Part shown: positions 8,068 through 16,277 of the stretch, piece by piece
How positions within the stretch are numbered: position 1 is the stretch's first letter
Layout: every line of letters starts with the position of its first letter
NCBI RefSeq assembly: GCF_018603905.1
Contig: NZ_JAHFZZ010000006.1
Span: 372,001 to 436,000, forward strand
Reading direction: 5' to 3'
DNA from: Nonomuraea sp. NEAU-A123
GTDB lineage: Bacteria; Actinomycetota; Actinomycetes; Streptosporangiales; Streptosporangiaceae
Length of the DNA: 64,000 nucleotides
Position numbers and translations under genes: made by a program
Notes under the pieces: model-generated
Seen by the model: only the letters and a program-made list of their open reading frames with translations
What the model was told of the DNA's origin: nothing
Database searches by the model: none

Positions 8068-9657
8068 ATGAGCACCCGCACCTACGTATGGCGGATCTGG
8101 CCGAATCGGGGGCGCTTCCCGAGAGAGTGGTGGCACTGGTGGCGCCCGCTCGGCGCCGTCATGGCCCTCGGTGTCCTCGTACCAGGTGTGGTGAGGGGCC
8201 TTCCGTGGCTGTCGGACAGGTTCTCCTGCGGGTGGCAGCCGCTGAACGGCGTATGGAAGCAGGAGGGTGAATGCGTTGGCCTCACCGTGGGGCCGTACGC
8301 ATTCGACCGTCGCGAGCTGGCGGATGTGATGAGTAAGATCGCGCGGCAGAACGAGGCGGCCAAGGACGGCTCGTGCGCTTCGGGTGCCGAGGCGGTGTGG
8401 GTCGGCGCGTTGATGACCCTGACGTCGGCGGAGAGCGGCGGCCGGGCGGTGCACCAGCTCGAAGGCATTGCCGCGGAGCAGGCGAACGCCAACGGGAACA
8501 AGGCCGAGTGCGTGCATCCGATAAGGCTGCGGGTGGCCCAGATGGGCGCCGGAGAACAGGCGGCGACCAAGGTGGCCGAGCTGCTCGCCGACGAGGGCGT
8601 CGTCGCCGTGACCGGCATGGGGCTGAGCCGGCAGGAGACGGCCGACGCCGCCGCGGTGCTGGCACAGCGCAAGATCCCCATGGTCGGCAGCGTGATCACG
8701 GCCGAAGGCTTCGACGGGAACGGCTCGCAGCAGGACAGGCCCGACTATGGGCGCTGCGACCCATCTCACACCTACAAGAACGGCATCGGTCTGGGCTATT
8801 TCTACCGCGTCTCCTACCGCAACGCGGTTCAGATCGAGCAGCTCGCCAAATATCTGGGGCCGGGCAAGAGGACGCTCACCTTCATCATGACGCCGATCAC
8901 CATGGACGACCCGTATACGTGCACGACGCTGCCGCTCGTCCATGCGAGGTTCGACCCGAAGTCGCGTCCTTTGCAGGAGGTGAAGTTCGACCCGGGGGAC
9001 CCGGCGACCGTGAAGCAGTCGGCGCAGCGCGTCTGCGCCAGCGCGGGGCCGGTGAGCGTCTTCTACGCCGCGCGGGCCGGCCACTTGCCGCAGTTCCTCA
9101 AGAGCATCGCGGACCAGTCCGAGCTCGGTCAGTGCCAGTTCACCAGCATCACGGTGCTCAGCACCTCGGATGCGGGGCGGATGCGGGCCATGGAGGTCGA
9201 TCCGAACCTCGAGCAGCAGCGTGTGGCGGCCCTCAGCACCCCGATGTTCGTGGAGGGGACCGTTCGCCTGATCTACACGCCGTTGGCCGACCCCGACCTG
9301 CTGCCGAAAGAAGGGGGAATGAGGGTGCTGCGGCAGTCGTTCGCCGCGCTCGGCTTCGATCCCGCGCATCTGGACAGCGGGTGGGCGATCGCCGGCTTCG
9401 ACGGCATGGCCGTCGTCGCGGGCGCCGTCAACACGCTCACCGCGAAGGAGCCGGTCATCTCCTCCCGGATCAACGCCGCGCTCGGCGGGTTCGTCCAGGG
9501 CGGCGCGACGGTCGGCGGCGCCAGCGGAAACATCACCTTCGACAACTACGGCAACCGCGACGACTCGGCGCCGAGCGTCGTGCGCCTCTGTCCGGCCAAG
9601 GGCGGCGGCGAGCCTAAGACGGTACGGGTCTACCCGGTTCGCACGGGCTGCCCTTGA
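8068..9657 (+). CDS. Membrane-anchored type I periplasmic-binding-fold protein (receptor-like)
   Basis: 529 residues. A Trp-rich basic N-terminus is followed by one membrane segment (about 25-45), and the rest is predicted outside the cell. After CGW...GECVGLT comes a two-lobed periplasmic-binding fold of the branched-chain amino acid/ANF-receptor kind. It is recognisable from alternating strands and helices such as GVVAVTGMGLS, KIPMVGSV and the later GFDGMAVVAGAV. Several cysteines suggest disulfides. There is no lipobox and no ABC permease or ATPase beside it, so a transport role is unlikely; sensing an extracellular ligand and signalling to the upstream NTPase-like protein is my inference. 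Annotation pipelines would probably call it an ABC substrate-binding protein. Confidence 0.75.
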   Translation: MSTRTYVWRIWPNRGRFPREWWHWWRPLGAVMALGVLVPGVVRGLPWLSDRFSCGWQPLNGVWKQEGECVGLTVGPYAFDRRELADVMSKIARQNEAAKDGSCASGAEAVWVGALMTLTSAESGGRAVHQLEGIAAEQANANGNKAECVHPIRLRVAQMGAGEQAATKVAELLADEGVVAVTGMGLSRQETADAAAVLAQRKIPMVGSVITAEGFDGNGSQQDRPDYGRCDPSHTYKNGIGLGYFYRVSYRNAVQIEQLAKYLGPGKRTLTFIMTPITMDDPYTCTTLPLVHARFDPKSRPLQEVKFDPGDPATVKQSAQRVCASAGPVSVFYAARAGHLPQFLKSIADQSELGQCQFTSITVLSTSDAGRMRAMEVDPNLEQQRVAALSTPMFVEGTVRLIYTPLADPDLLPKEGGMRVLRQSFAALGFDPAHLDSGWAIAGFDGMAVVAGAVNTLTAKEPVISSRINAALGGFVQGGATVGGASGNITFDNYGNRDDSAPSVVRLCPAKGGGEPKTVRVYPVRTGCP

Positions 9658-9670
9658 TCACGCGGGGCCA

Positions 9671-10333
9671 TCAGAGTCCGAGATCGTCCAGTTCCTTGAG
9701 CAGCGCGGATCTGGGGTTCTGCTGCGGGGAGGCCGGAGCCGGCCGGTTACGGCTGCCGCGGTCGCGGAACAGCCAACCGCCCACCACGCCGGCGAGGAAG
9801 CCGAACAGGTGAGCCTGCCACCCGATGCCCTCCTGGGGCAGCAGCCCGGCGAATTGATAGGCGAAGGACAGGGCCATGACCACGCCCACCACGATGTCGA
9901 TCAGATGCCGGTCGAATATGCCGCGCACCAGTGTGTAGCCGAAATAGCCGAAGACGACGCCGCTCGCGCCTACGCCGATCCCCCGTGGATCAGAAGTGAA
10001 CCAGGCGCCGAGTTCGCTGACCAAGATGATGAGCCCCGTCACGCTGAGGAACTTGGCGACGCCCCGATAGGCGGACAGAAAGCCGAAGATGAACAGCGGC
10101 CCCGAGTTGGCCTCGATGTGTTCCCAACTCCAGTGCAGGAATGGTGACGACACCATGTTCGGCAGCGTCGCCGGATCCCACGCCCGCACGCCGTAGTCGT
10201 CACTCAGCGCGTAGCCCGATGCCCAGTTGACGATCTGCAGCAGCCAGATGACAGCCAGGAACCCGACCATTACCCAGAACGCCTTGCGGGCTTCAGCGAT
10301 CATGATCTCAGCTGTACGGCCTTTGGCCTCCAC
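9671..10333 (-). CDS. Rhomboid family intramembrane serine protease
   Basis: 220-residue polytopic membrane protein. The rhomboid hallmarks are an HWSWEH segment after the first membrane span, the catalytic serine in GVGASGVVFG (near residue 123) and the catalytic histidine in WQAHLFGFLAG (near 174). It should cleave membrane-anchored substrates within the bilayer; the substrate is unknown. The start is GTG with GAGGAGG just upstream. The basic Pro/Asn-rich tail lies after the last span. Its 3' end is convergent with the receptor-like gene, 13 bp away. Confidence 0.88.
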   Translation of the reverse strand: MEAKGRTAEIMIAEARKAFWVMVGFLAVIWLLQIVNWASGYALSDDYGVRAWDPATLPNMVSSPFLHWSWEHIEANSGPLFIFGFLSAYRGVAKFLSVTGLIILVSELGAWFTSDPRGIGVGASGVVFGYFGYTLVRGIFDRHLIDIVVGVVMALSFAYQFAGLLPQEGIGWQAHLFGFLAGVVGGWLFRDRGSRNRPAPASPQQNPRSALLKELDDLGL

Positions 10334-10425
10334 CCGGTTCCTCCTCGGCTGTCCACGTCTTGCGAGCGGGACCAGTATCGAGGTAGAAGATCACAAATCC
10401 AGCATCTAGCTATCGAGGAGCATAT

Positions 10426-11001
10426 GTGGACGCTGCCCGTGATTCCTGGGCGCAGCTCGACGAGTTCATGTGCGCCACCTGGATTTCCGGCACCACGGTG
10501 GAGGAGGTCGTCCAGGCCTTCAACGCCCGGAGTGAGGACTTGGCCCATCCCCGCGCGGTGACCGTCCAGGATGAGGTCGAAGATGGCTTCGCGTCGGATC
10601 TCGTCGGCGAGCGCCTGCTCATCCGGGAGGTCGCGGGGTGGGTGGCGGTGTTGGAGGTGCGGAGCAGCCGCGGTGCCAATGACGCGGTGCTCACCGCGCT
10701 GTCTCAGGGCGGTCAGGCGCTCAACATCCTCTCTGGGGAGCGGGGGACATACCTCACGTACGCCGTCCAGGGCCGCATCACCCATGACTTCGACGCCGAT
10801 GACGTCGGCGAGGACGACCTGGCTGACGACCCGAGTGTGCGGGAGATCCGCGAATGGGCGACCGGCCTCGGCGTGGAAGTCCACGAGTGGACCGAGCATC
10901 CGAGAGGGGCCGCCTTCTACCTGGCCGAAGCCATCACGGGAACGGAACTCGACGACTCCTGGGCCGCCGGCGAATGGGTCGGCGTGCGTCTGCCGGGGTA
11001 G
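10426..11001 (+). CDS. DUF6461-like hypothetical protein
   Basis: 191-residue acidic soluble protein. Its pattern (N-terminal CATWISGTTVEEVVQAF, central VGGW-like strand REVAGWVAVLEV, and DPSVREIREW before a C-terminal domain) resembles the DUF6461 family of actinomycetes, whose members often sit next to secretion or toxin-immunity genes. The function is unknown. GTG at 10426 is chosen because CGAGGAG lies five bases upstream; an overlapping ATG two bases earlier is out of frame. Confidence 0.65.
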   Translation: MDAARDSWAQLDEFMCATWISGTTVEEVVQAFNARSEDLAHPRAVTVQDEVEDGFASDLVGERLLIREVAGWVAVLEVRSSRGANDAVLTALSQGGQALNILSGERGTYLTYAVQGRITHDFDADDVGEDDLADDPSVREIREWATGLGVEVHEWTEHPRGAAFYLAEAITGTELDDSWAAGEWVGVRLPG

Positions 11002-11153
11002 TTCCGGATTACTCGCGGATTTATATCGCCCTCTGGGAATACGCGGTGAATTTTCAGCTTATTGGTAACGATGAGTAAGGTGCGTCTTGACGGGGTCATG
11101 AGCCGAAGTTACTTTGTGCGCATGATCAGCAAGAATTCACGGAAGCGTACGTT

Positions 11154-11906
11154 ATGAAAGCGCCGTTTCGCGGCTGGCGGCACATGCTCACGACCTTCTT
11201 ACTCGTGGCGGCGACCCTGGTCATAGGCCAGGGCGCCGCGTACGCCGACTACCCCGGCGACCAGTGCGACGATGCGGCGCAGGACGACATCGTCACCGTC
11301 AGCGGCGAGACCTGGATCTGCGCCTACGACGGGGACATCGACGACTACATCTGGAAGCCCGAGTTCGAGGAACTGGGACCGCCCAACTACTGGATCTTCA
11401 GCTACGGCTGGGCCACCTCCAGCACGGGCAGCTACGAGCACGGCACCCGGTCACGGATGGAGTTCCTGCCGGACGGCGTACACACCGGGGGAGACGACTT
11501 CTCCTACCGCAACGGCAGCCGGTGGCGCACCACCCACATCAGCGAGAACCTCCTCTACTACTGGGACGGCAGCACCTGGGTGCAGTGCGGCGGCACCGGG
11601 CAGGTGTCGGGTTCGTCCTCGTTCACGTTCGCGCCGACATGGGGCTGGGGCGGTGCCTGTGGCGAGAACCGCTACTACGCGACGACCGCGTGGTCCTGGC
11701 AGTGGATCGGGTCGGCGTGGAACGGCTCCTCGGCGTGGTCGGGCTTCCTCTGGGCCCCGTGCCGGGGTTGCCTGGCGGCGGCGGACAAGCCACCGGCACC
11801 CACGGGACGGCCCCCGGCCGAGCCGCCCAAGCCACCGATCGGGCCGCCGGGACGACTGAAGCTGCGCCCGCCGACCGGCACCACCCCGAAATCGCTCCAA
11901 ATGTGA
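11154..11906 (+). CDS. Secreted protein of unknown function, aromatic-rich with Pro-rich tail
   Basis: 250 residues with a clear Sec signal peptide (basic MKAPFRGWRH, hydrophobic core, cleavage after AYA). The mature part is rich in Trp, Tyr, Gly and Ser, with several cysteine pairs (DQCDD, CAYD, QCGG, GGACGEN, PCRGC), suggesting a disulfide-stabilised extracellular fold. The last 45 residues are Pro-rich with a basic end. I do not recognise the family. A weak GGAAG precedes the ATG. A strong hairpin follows the stop codon. Confidence 0.7.
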   Translation: MKAPFRGWRHMLTTFLLVAATLVIGQGAAYADYPGDQCDDAAQDDIVTVSGETWICAYDGDIDDYIWKPEFEELGPPNYWIFSYGWATSSTGSYEHGTRSRMEFLPDGVHTGGDDFSYRNGSRWRTTHISENLLYYWDGSTWVQCGGTGQVSGSSSFTFAPTWGWGGACGENRYYATTAWSWQWIGSAWNGSSAWSGFLWAPCRGCLAAADKPPAPTGRPPAEPPKPPIGPPGRLKLRPPTGTTPKSLQM

Positions 11907-11920
11907 CAGACCCGGGAGCG

Positions 11921-12142
11921 GAACGCCGCCACCCGGCGGGTGGCGGCTATCTCTTTGGCGAAACGGGCTCTGGCCTGCGCCCTTTCCATCCGGCCGTGCC
12001 TGGGCGGCTTGATGGCCGCTCAGGTGCCGTCCCCGTCGTAGACCTCGTAGACGACCCCCTGTCCGCCGGAGCCGAGCCGCCTGCCGAGCCAGTAATCGCC
12101 TACCTGCCGATCGGTTCCTCGGGCGAACGGTGCTTGAGCCAT
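11921..12142 (-). pseudogene. Decayed 5' fragment of a Ser/Thr protein kinase gene
   Basis: Read leftwards from ATG at 12142, the frame gives YWLGRRLGSGGQGVVYE, the glycine-rich ATP loop of a bacterial Ser/Thr kinase. An in-frame TGA follows at 12020-12022. Beyond it the same frame continues with AAIK (the invariant lysine of subdomain II), then FAKEIAATRRVAAF, as in the C helix of actinomycete kinases. Similarity then stops near 11921, and no kinase C-terminus exists in the window. So this is a kinase start broken by a stop codon and cut off, its last bases now lying in the terminator of the neighbouring secreted-protein gene. Confidence 0.75.
11925..11947 (+). terminator. Hairpin terminator after the secreted-protein gene
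   Basis: GCCGCCACCC / GGGTGGCGGC form a perfect 10-bp stem with a GGC loop 18 bases after the stop codon. The same bases encode part of the kinase remnant on the other strand. Confidence 0.65.
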
Positions 12143-12533
12143 CGAGCCCCCCGCCTTCGATGGAGGAAGTCACCATGCGCGCCTCGGGCCGCAGGTGGGA
12201 CCCAGCGTAGATCGGGTGGCGGGCCGAGCACCTCAGGGCCCGACCAAGGGATACCCCTAGGCCGGCTCTTCAGGACGGGCACCGGCGGTCGGGCCGGCTG
12301 CCGGGCCGACTCCGCGCTCGTCGAAAGAACCGAGATCATGGCCCCGGTCCTGCTCGGCGTCCGCGGCCTCCGTCCGCATCGCAACCGGATCCTGGGGTAC
12401 GGACGGCGCCGATGACCCAGGGCGGCGGGCGCATCATATCGAGGTCGCCGCGGTGTGGAACGGGTGATCGTCAGACGCGGACGGTCGTGTTCTTCTTGAG
12501 GGGAGGACCGCCTCGATCGCCTATGGAGGAGCG
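12143..12533. other. Gene-free stretch upstream of the monooxygenase
   Basis: About 390 bp with no ORF of convincing coding character. It probably holds degraded 5' sequence of the lost kinase locus and the promoter of the monooxygenase. No hairpin or palindrome stood out. Confidence 0.45.
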
Positions 12534-14117
12534 ATGCCCCCAAGATCGACCGACCACGACGTGATCATCATCGGTGCGGGCTTCGCGGGCCTGTACATGC
12601 TCCACCGCCTGCGCGGCCTGGGCATGTCGGCTCGCGTTCTGGAAGCGGGTGGCGGCGTCGGCGGCACCTGGTACTGGAACCGCTACCCCGGAGCCCGCTG
12701 CGACGTCGAGAGCCTCCAGTACTCCTACTCCTTCGCCGACGACCTCCAGCGCGAATGGACCTGGACCGAGCGGTACGCCACGCAGCCCGAGATCCTCCGC
12801 TACCTCGACCACGTCGCCGACCGCTTCGACCTGCGCCGCGACATCCAGCTGCACACCCGCGTCACGACCGCCTCCTGGGACGCGCCCGGGGCGTGGGTGG
12901 TCGAGACCGACGGCGGCGAACGGCTGTCGGCCCGCTACCTCGTCACCGCCGTCGGCTGCCTGTCCGCGGCCAACCTGCCCCGGCTGCCCGGTTCCTTCCG
13001 GGGGCCGAGCTACCACACGGGACGGTGGCCGGCCGAGGGCGTGGACCTCGCCGGGCGGCGGGTGGCGGTCATCGGCACCGGTTCGTCGGGCATTCAGTCC
13101 ATTCCGGTCATCGCGGAGAGCGCCGAGCAGGTGACGGTGTTCCAGCGGACGCCCAACTTCAGCGTCCCCGCGCACAACGGGCCGCTGCGGCCGGAGGACG
13201 ACCAGTGGTTCAAGGCCAACCACCACGAGCTCCGTCACCAGCTCCGTACCTCACACAGCGGGCTCCTGACCAACCCGAATCCCGACTCCGCCCTGGCTGT
13301 GACGGATGAGGAGCGGGGACGCGAGTTCGAGGCGCGCTGGGAGCGCGGCGGTCTGGCCTTCCTCGGCGCGTTCTCCGATCTGATGATCAGCGAGGAGGCG
13401 AACGGGACGGCCGCCGACTTCGTCCGCGGCAAGATCCGCGCCACCGTACGGGACCCGGCGGTGGCCGACCTGCTTCTCCCCGGCGACCACCCCTTGGGCA
13501 GCAAGCGCGTGTGCGTCGACACGGGCTACTACGCCGCCTACAACCGGCCGAACGTCACGCTCGCCGACCTCAGGACCGCACCCATCAGGGAGCTCACCCC
13601 CGATGGCGTGCGTACGGCCGACCGCGAGCATCCGGTGGACGTGATCGTGTACGCCACCGGGTTCGACGCGATGACCGGGCCGCTGCTTGCCATCGACATC
13701 CGTGGCAAGGGCGGGCTGTCGCTGAGGGAGAAATGGCGGGCGGGGCCCAGGAGCTATCTCGGGCTGATGAGCGCCGGCTTCCCCAACCTGTTCACGATCA
13801 CCGGGCCGGGCAGCCCGTCGGTGCTGAGCAACATGATCGTCTCGATCGAGCAGCATGTGGACTGGATCACGGAGTGCCTGGACCGGCTGGGCGGACAGAG
13901 CCTTGACGCGGATCCGCTGGCTGAGGACGCGTGGGTGGAGCAGGTGAACGAGATCGCTGGGCTGACGCTGTTCCCCCGGGCGAACTCCTGGTACATGGGG
14001 GCGAACATCCCCGGCAAGCCCCGGGTTTTCATGCCTTACGTCGGCGGTGTAGGCGTATATCGGGCTAAATGCGCCGAAGTGGTGGCCAACGGCTACCAGG
14101 GATTCCTTCGAGACTGA
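12534..14117 (+). CDS. Flavin-dependent Baeyer-Villiger-type monooxygenase
   Basis: 527-residue FAD/NADPH enzyme that would insert an oxygen next to a ketone or oxidise a soft heteroatom. FAD-binding GAGFAG is at residues 14-19, then GGTWYWNRYPGARCD as in cyclohexanone-monooxygenase relatives. The Baeyer-Villiger fingerprint FRGPSYHTGRWP is at 155-166, and the second Rossmann motif GTGSSG follows near 183. The length fits type I BVMOs. TGGAGGAG lies just upstream of the ATG. It stands alone with no biosynthetic partners, so the substrate cannot be guessed. Confidence 0.92.
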   Translation: MPPRSTDHDVIIIGAGFAGLYMLHRLRGLGMSARVLEAGGGVGGTWYWNRYPGARCDVESLQYSYSFADDLQREWTWTERYATQPEILRYLDHVADRFDLRRDIQLHTRVTTASWDAPGAWVVETDGGERLSARYLVTAVGCLSAANLPRLPGSFRGPSYHTGRWPAEGVDLAGRRVAVIGTGSSGIQSIPVIAESAEQVTVFQRTPNFSVPAHNGPLRPEDDQWFKANHHELRHQLRTSHSGLLTNPNPDSALAVTDEERGREFEARWERGGLAFLGAFSDLMISEEANGTAADFVRGKIRATVRDPAVADLLLPGDHPLGSKRVCVDTGYYAAYNRPNVTLADLRTAPIRELTPDGVRTADREHPVDVIVYATGFDAMTGPLLAIDIRGKGGLSLREKWRAGPRSYLGLMSAGFPNLFTITGPGSPSVLSNMIVSIEQHVDWITECLDRLGGQSLDADPLAEDAWVEQVNEIAGLTLFPRANSWYMGANIPGKPRVFMPYVGGVGVYRAKCAEVVANGYQGFLRD

Positions 14118-14162
14118 GAGGCGCTCGACCCCGTCGCCTGGCCGGAAGCGGTCACCGGGTCG

Positions 14163-14193
14163 GCGGTGACCTGACAGGTCGCCAGGTCACCGC
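14163..14193. terminator. Bidirectional hairpin terminator
   Basis: GCGGTGACCTG / CAGGTCACCGC form a perfect 11-bp stem with a 9-base loop, placed between the convergent monooxygenase and carboxypeptidase genes. Confidence 0.85.
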
Positions 14194-14197
14194 AGGG

Positions 14198-15052
14198 TCA
14201 GCTACCGGCGATCTGCTCGCCCGCGAAGTCGAGGAGCTTCTCGGCCGTGCTGAAGCGGCGCGCGTCCTGGTCCCCGAGGAGTACGCCCACCACCTGCCGG
14301 CCGCCGCGCTCTCCCGCGAACAGCAGGCAGAATCCCGCCGCGCTCGTGTAGCCGGTCTTGACGCCCAGCACACCGTCGGCCTGCTTCAGCAGTTTGTTGG
14401 TGTTGCGCCAGGTGTGCGCGCGGTGCGCCGCCGTCTTGGTCACCTTGTGCTCGGTCTGCCCGACGACCGTCCTGAACGTCGTGTCGCCGAGCGCCACCTG
14501 CGCCAGCTTGACCTGGTCGACGGCCGTGGAGTAACCGCCCTTACCGGGGGTGGGCAAGCCGTCGGGGTTGGTGTAGCGGGTGTCGGCCAGGTGCAGTCGC
14601 TGGGCCGCGGCGTTCATCTTGGTCACGAACGCCGCGTTGCCCGGCCCGTACGTCCTGGCCAGCGCGCTGGCGGCGTCGGCCCCCGAGGGGAGCATGAGCC
14701 CGTACAACAGATCCCTGACCGTGAGCCGCTCGCCCTTCTTCAGCGCCGCGGTCGTGGCGCCGTTCTGGGTCGCGTGCTTGACGTCGGCCGCGGTGATCGT
14801 GATGGTGTCGCCCAGTTTGGCCTCGTGGAGCACCACGTAGGCCGTCATCACCTTGACGAGGCTGGCGACCGGGACCCGGCGCGTCTCGCGCTTGCTGAAG
14901 TGGATCGTCCCCGCCGAATCGATCACATAAGCGGACTTGGCCGCCACCGCGGGTGCGTCCGCCGCGTGCGCGGCGGCCGCGGGCGACGAGACCCCGACGA
15001 CCACGGCGAGTACGGCGGAGCCAATGAAACCCCCAATATGCATGCCAGCCAT
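14198..15052 (-). CDS. D-alanyl-D-alanine carboxypeptidase (S11, low-molecular-weight PBP)
   Basis: 284-residue exported serine peptidase that trims the terminal D-Ala of peptidoglycan stem peptides. A signal peptide of about 35 residues precedes the catalytic SLVK (SxxK, near residue 64). The second motif reads SGA (in PSGADAA, near 122) instead of SxN, and KTG occurs in GVKTGYT near 230. Replacement of the Asn has a precedent, SGC in the Streptomyces K15 enzyme. The C-terminal beta domain of larger family members is missing. It lies 61 bp downstream of the DedA-like gene on the same strand and may share its iron-controlled transcript. No clear ribosome site fixes the start; an ATG three codons later is possible. 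Confidence 0.92.
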   Translation of the reverse strand: MAGMHIGGFIGSAVLAVVVGVSSPAAAAHAADAPAVAAKSAYVIDSAGTIHFSKRETRRVPVASLVKVMTAYVVLHEAKLGDTITITAADVKHATQNGATTAALKKGERLTVRDLLYGLMLPSGADAASALARTYGPGNAAFVTKMNAAAQRLHLADTRYTNPDGLPTPGKGGYSTAVDQVKLAQVALGDTTFRTVVGQTEHKVTKTAAHRAHTWRNTNKLLKQADGVLGVKTGYTSAAGFCLLFAGERGGRQVVGVLLGDQDARRFSTAEKLLDFAGEQIAGS

Positions 15053-15113
15053 GGTCGCAGGTGATCATCGCTAAATATGCCGAACTCGCCCTCAAGCCGC
15101 GAATTCCCCCGTG

Positions 15114-15608
15114 TCAGGCGGCCAGCGCCTTATCGGCCCGCTTCTTCCTGCGCCACACGGCGAACCCGACCACCCCGCCGACGAACAGCACGGCCAGGAC
15201 CGCCGCCGTGATCGGTGACCGGGCGGCGACCTGGAGCCAGGCCCAGATCAGCGTGGTCAGGCCGAACCACCAGATGGGCGCCCAGGTCAGGCAGCCCAGC
15301 GCGCTGGCCACGACGTACCAGGGGTAGGAGACGCGCAGAGCGCCGGCGACCCACGGCAGCGTGTGCCGGAGCATGGGCACCCAGAAGCACCCGTAGACCG
15401 CGAACGCGCCCCACTTCTCGACGACGCCCTCGACCTTCGCGATCCGATCCCGGCCGAGCTTGACGCCGATGCGCGAGTCGTACAGCCGCTCGCCGAGCTT
15501 GCGGCCGATCCAGTAGTACGCCTGGAACGCGCCGAACAGGGCGATGATCAGCGCAACTCCGAGCCAGATCGGCCCCACGGGATCGATGGTGATCGCCAGA
15601 CGTCGCAT
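15114..15608 (-). CDS. DedA/VTT-family membrane protein
   Basis: About 164 residues, short for the family. It has an N-terminal membrane segment, a charged loop (IGRKLGERLYDSRIGVKLGRDR), then the DedA core FWVPMLRHTLPWVAGALRVSYPWYVV, two more spans and a basic tail. DedA proteins are now linked to lipid-carrier and phospholipid flipping (undecaprenyl phosphate in several bacteria). ATG at 15608 has GGGGG five bases upstream and is preferred to GTG at 15620. A strong DtxR/IdeR-type box begins 29 bp upstream, so iron repression is likely. The cell-wall carboxypeptidase gene follows. Confidence 0.78.
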   Translation of the reverse strand: MRRLAITIDPVGPIWLGVALIIALFGAFQAYYWIGRKLGERLYDSRIGVKLGRDRIAKVEGVVEKWGAFAVYGCFWVPMLRHTLPWVAGALRVSYPWYVVASALGCLTWAPIWWFGLTTLIWAWLQVAARSPITAAVLAVLFVGGVVGFAVWRRKKRADKALAA

Positions 15609-15636
15609 CAGGACCCCCACACCCCCGTCGCGCGCT

Positions 15637-15655
15637 TTAGGTCAGCCTTACCTTA
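15637..15655 (-). promoter_or_regulatory. DtxR/IdeR-type iron box
   Basis: On the minus strand the site reads TAAGGTAAGGCTGACCTAA, matching the DtxR/IdeR consensus TWAGGTTAGSCTAACCTWA at 17 of 19 positions. It is placed to control the DedA-like gene (29 bp to its start) and perhaps the divergent exported-protein gene (about 103 bp to its start). Confidence 0.7.
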
Positions 15656-15758
15656 GTTCAAGGGGCAAGTGGCCGCCATACCAGGGTGCAACTCGCCGAC
15701 AACCAGGGTTCAACCACCTTCGCATACACCTGTAGGTGAGTAAGAAGGAGTGTTGATC

Positions 15759-16277
15759 ATGGCAACGAGAAGCAGTGCGGTTCTGGTCTCCGGCACGGCC
15801 AACACGGCCAAGCTCTTCGTGGCGGCTCTCGCCTTCACCGGAGCCTATGTCGGATTCTCGGCCTACGACACTGCCAGCTCCGCGCCACGGCCCGCGCAGA
15901 CCGTCACCCTGTCGGCCCGCGACCTGCCCATCACCTCCTCGCTCAGCACCCGGACGGCGCAGCCCGCCAAGGCGGGCAAGGTCAGCGTCAGCGCGCTGCC
16001 GGGCGACACCGGGTGCGTCAAGACGTTTGTGGCCCGCAGCGTGGTCGTCAACCCCGACCCCGACCGGACCGTCATGTACGACTGGCGGCTGGCTCGCTGG
16101 AGCGCCGACACCCACACCTGGCGCTCCTACTTCGTCAACTACGCCGGCTTCGTCGGCGACAAGAAGACCGTGGACTGGAGGACCAGCATCTCGGCCAACC
16201 CCGGCTGGTATCGCATCGAGCTCACCGTCGAGGGCGCCAAGACCGTCAAGAGCGACCGCTTCCAGGTGAGTTGCTGA
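15759..16277 (+). CDS. Small exported protein of unknown function
   Basis: 172 residues. A membrane/signal segment (KLFVAALAFTGAYVGF) is followed by a Ser/Thr-rich linker and a compact C-terminal domain with two cysteines (TGCVKTF and the last residue) and an Ig-like strand pattern (RTVMYDWRLARW, GWYRIELTVEG). ATG at 15759 has AAGGAG eight bases upstream. Its last 32 bases overlap the 3' end of the convergent SARP gene. I do not recognise the family. Confidence 0.7.
   Translation: MATRSSAVLVSGTANTAKLFVAALAFTGAYVGFSAYDTASSAPRPAQTVTLSARDLPITSSLSTRTAQPAKAGKVSVSALPGDTGCVKTFVARSVVVNPDPDRTVMYDWRLARWSADTHTWRSYFVNYAGFVGDKKTVDWRTSISANPGWYRIELTVEGAKTVKSDRFQVSC

Noticed and set aside
11264..12415. 383-codon rightward ORF across the secreted-protein gene and the kinase relic
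   Set aside because: Arg/His/Gly-rich frame-shifted shadow with no domain; the secreted-protein frame has a signal peptide.
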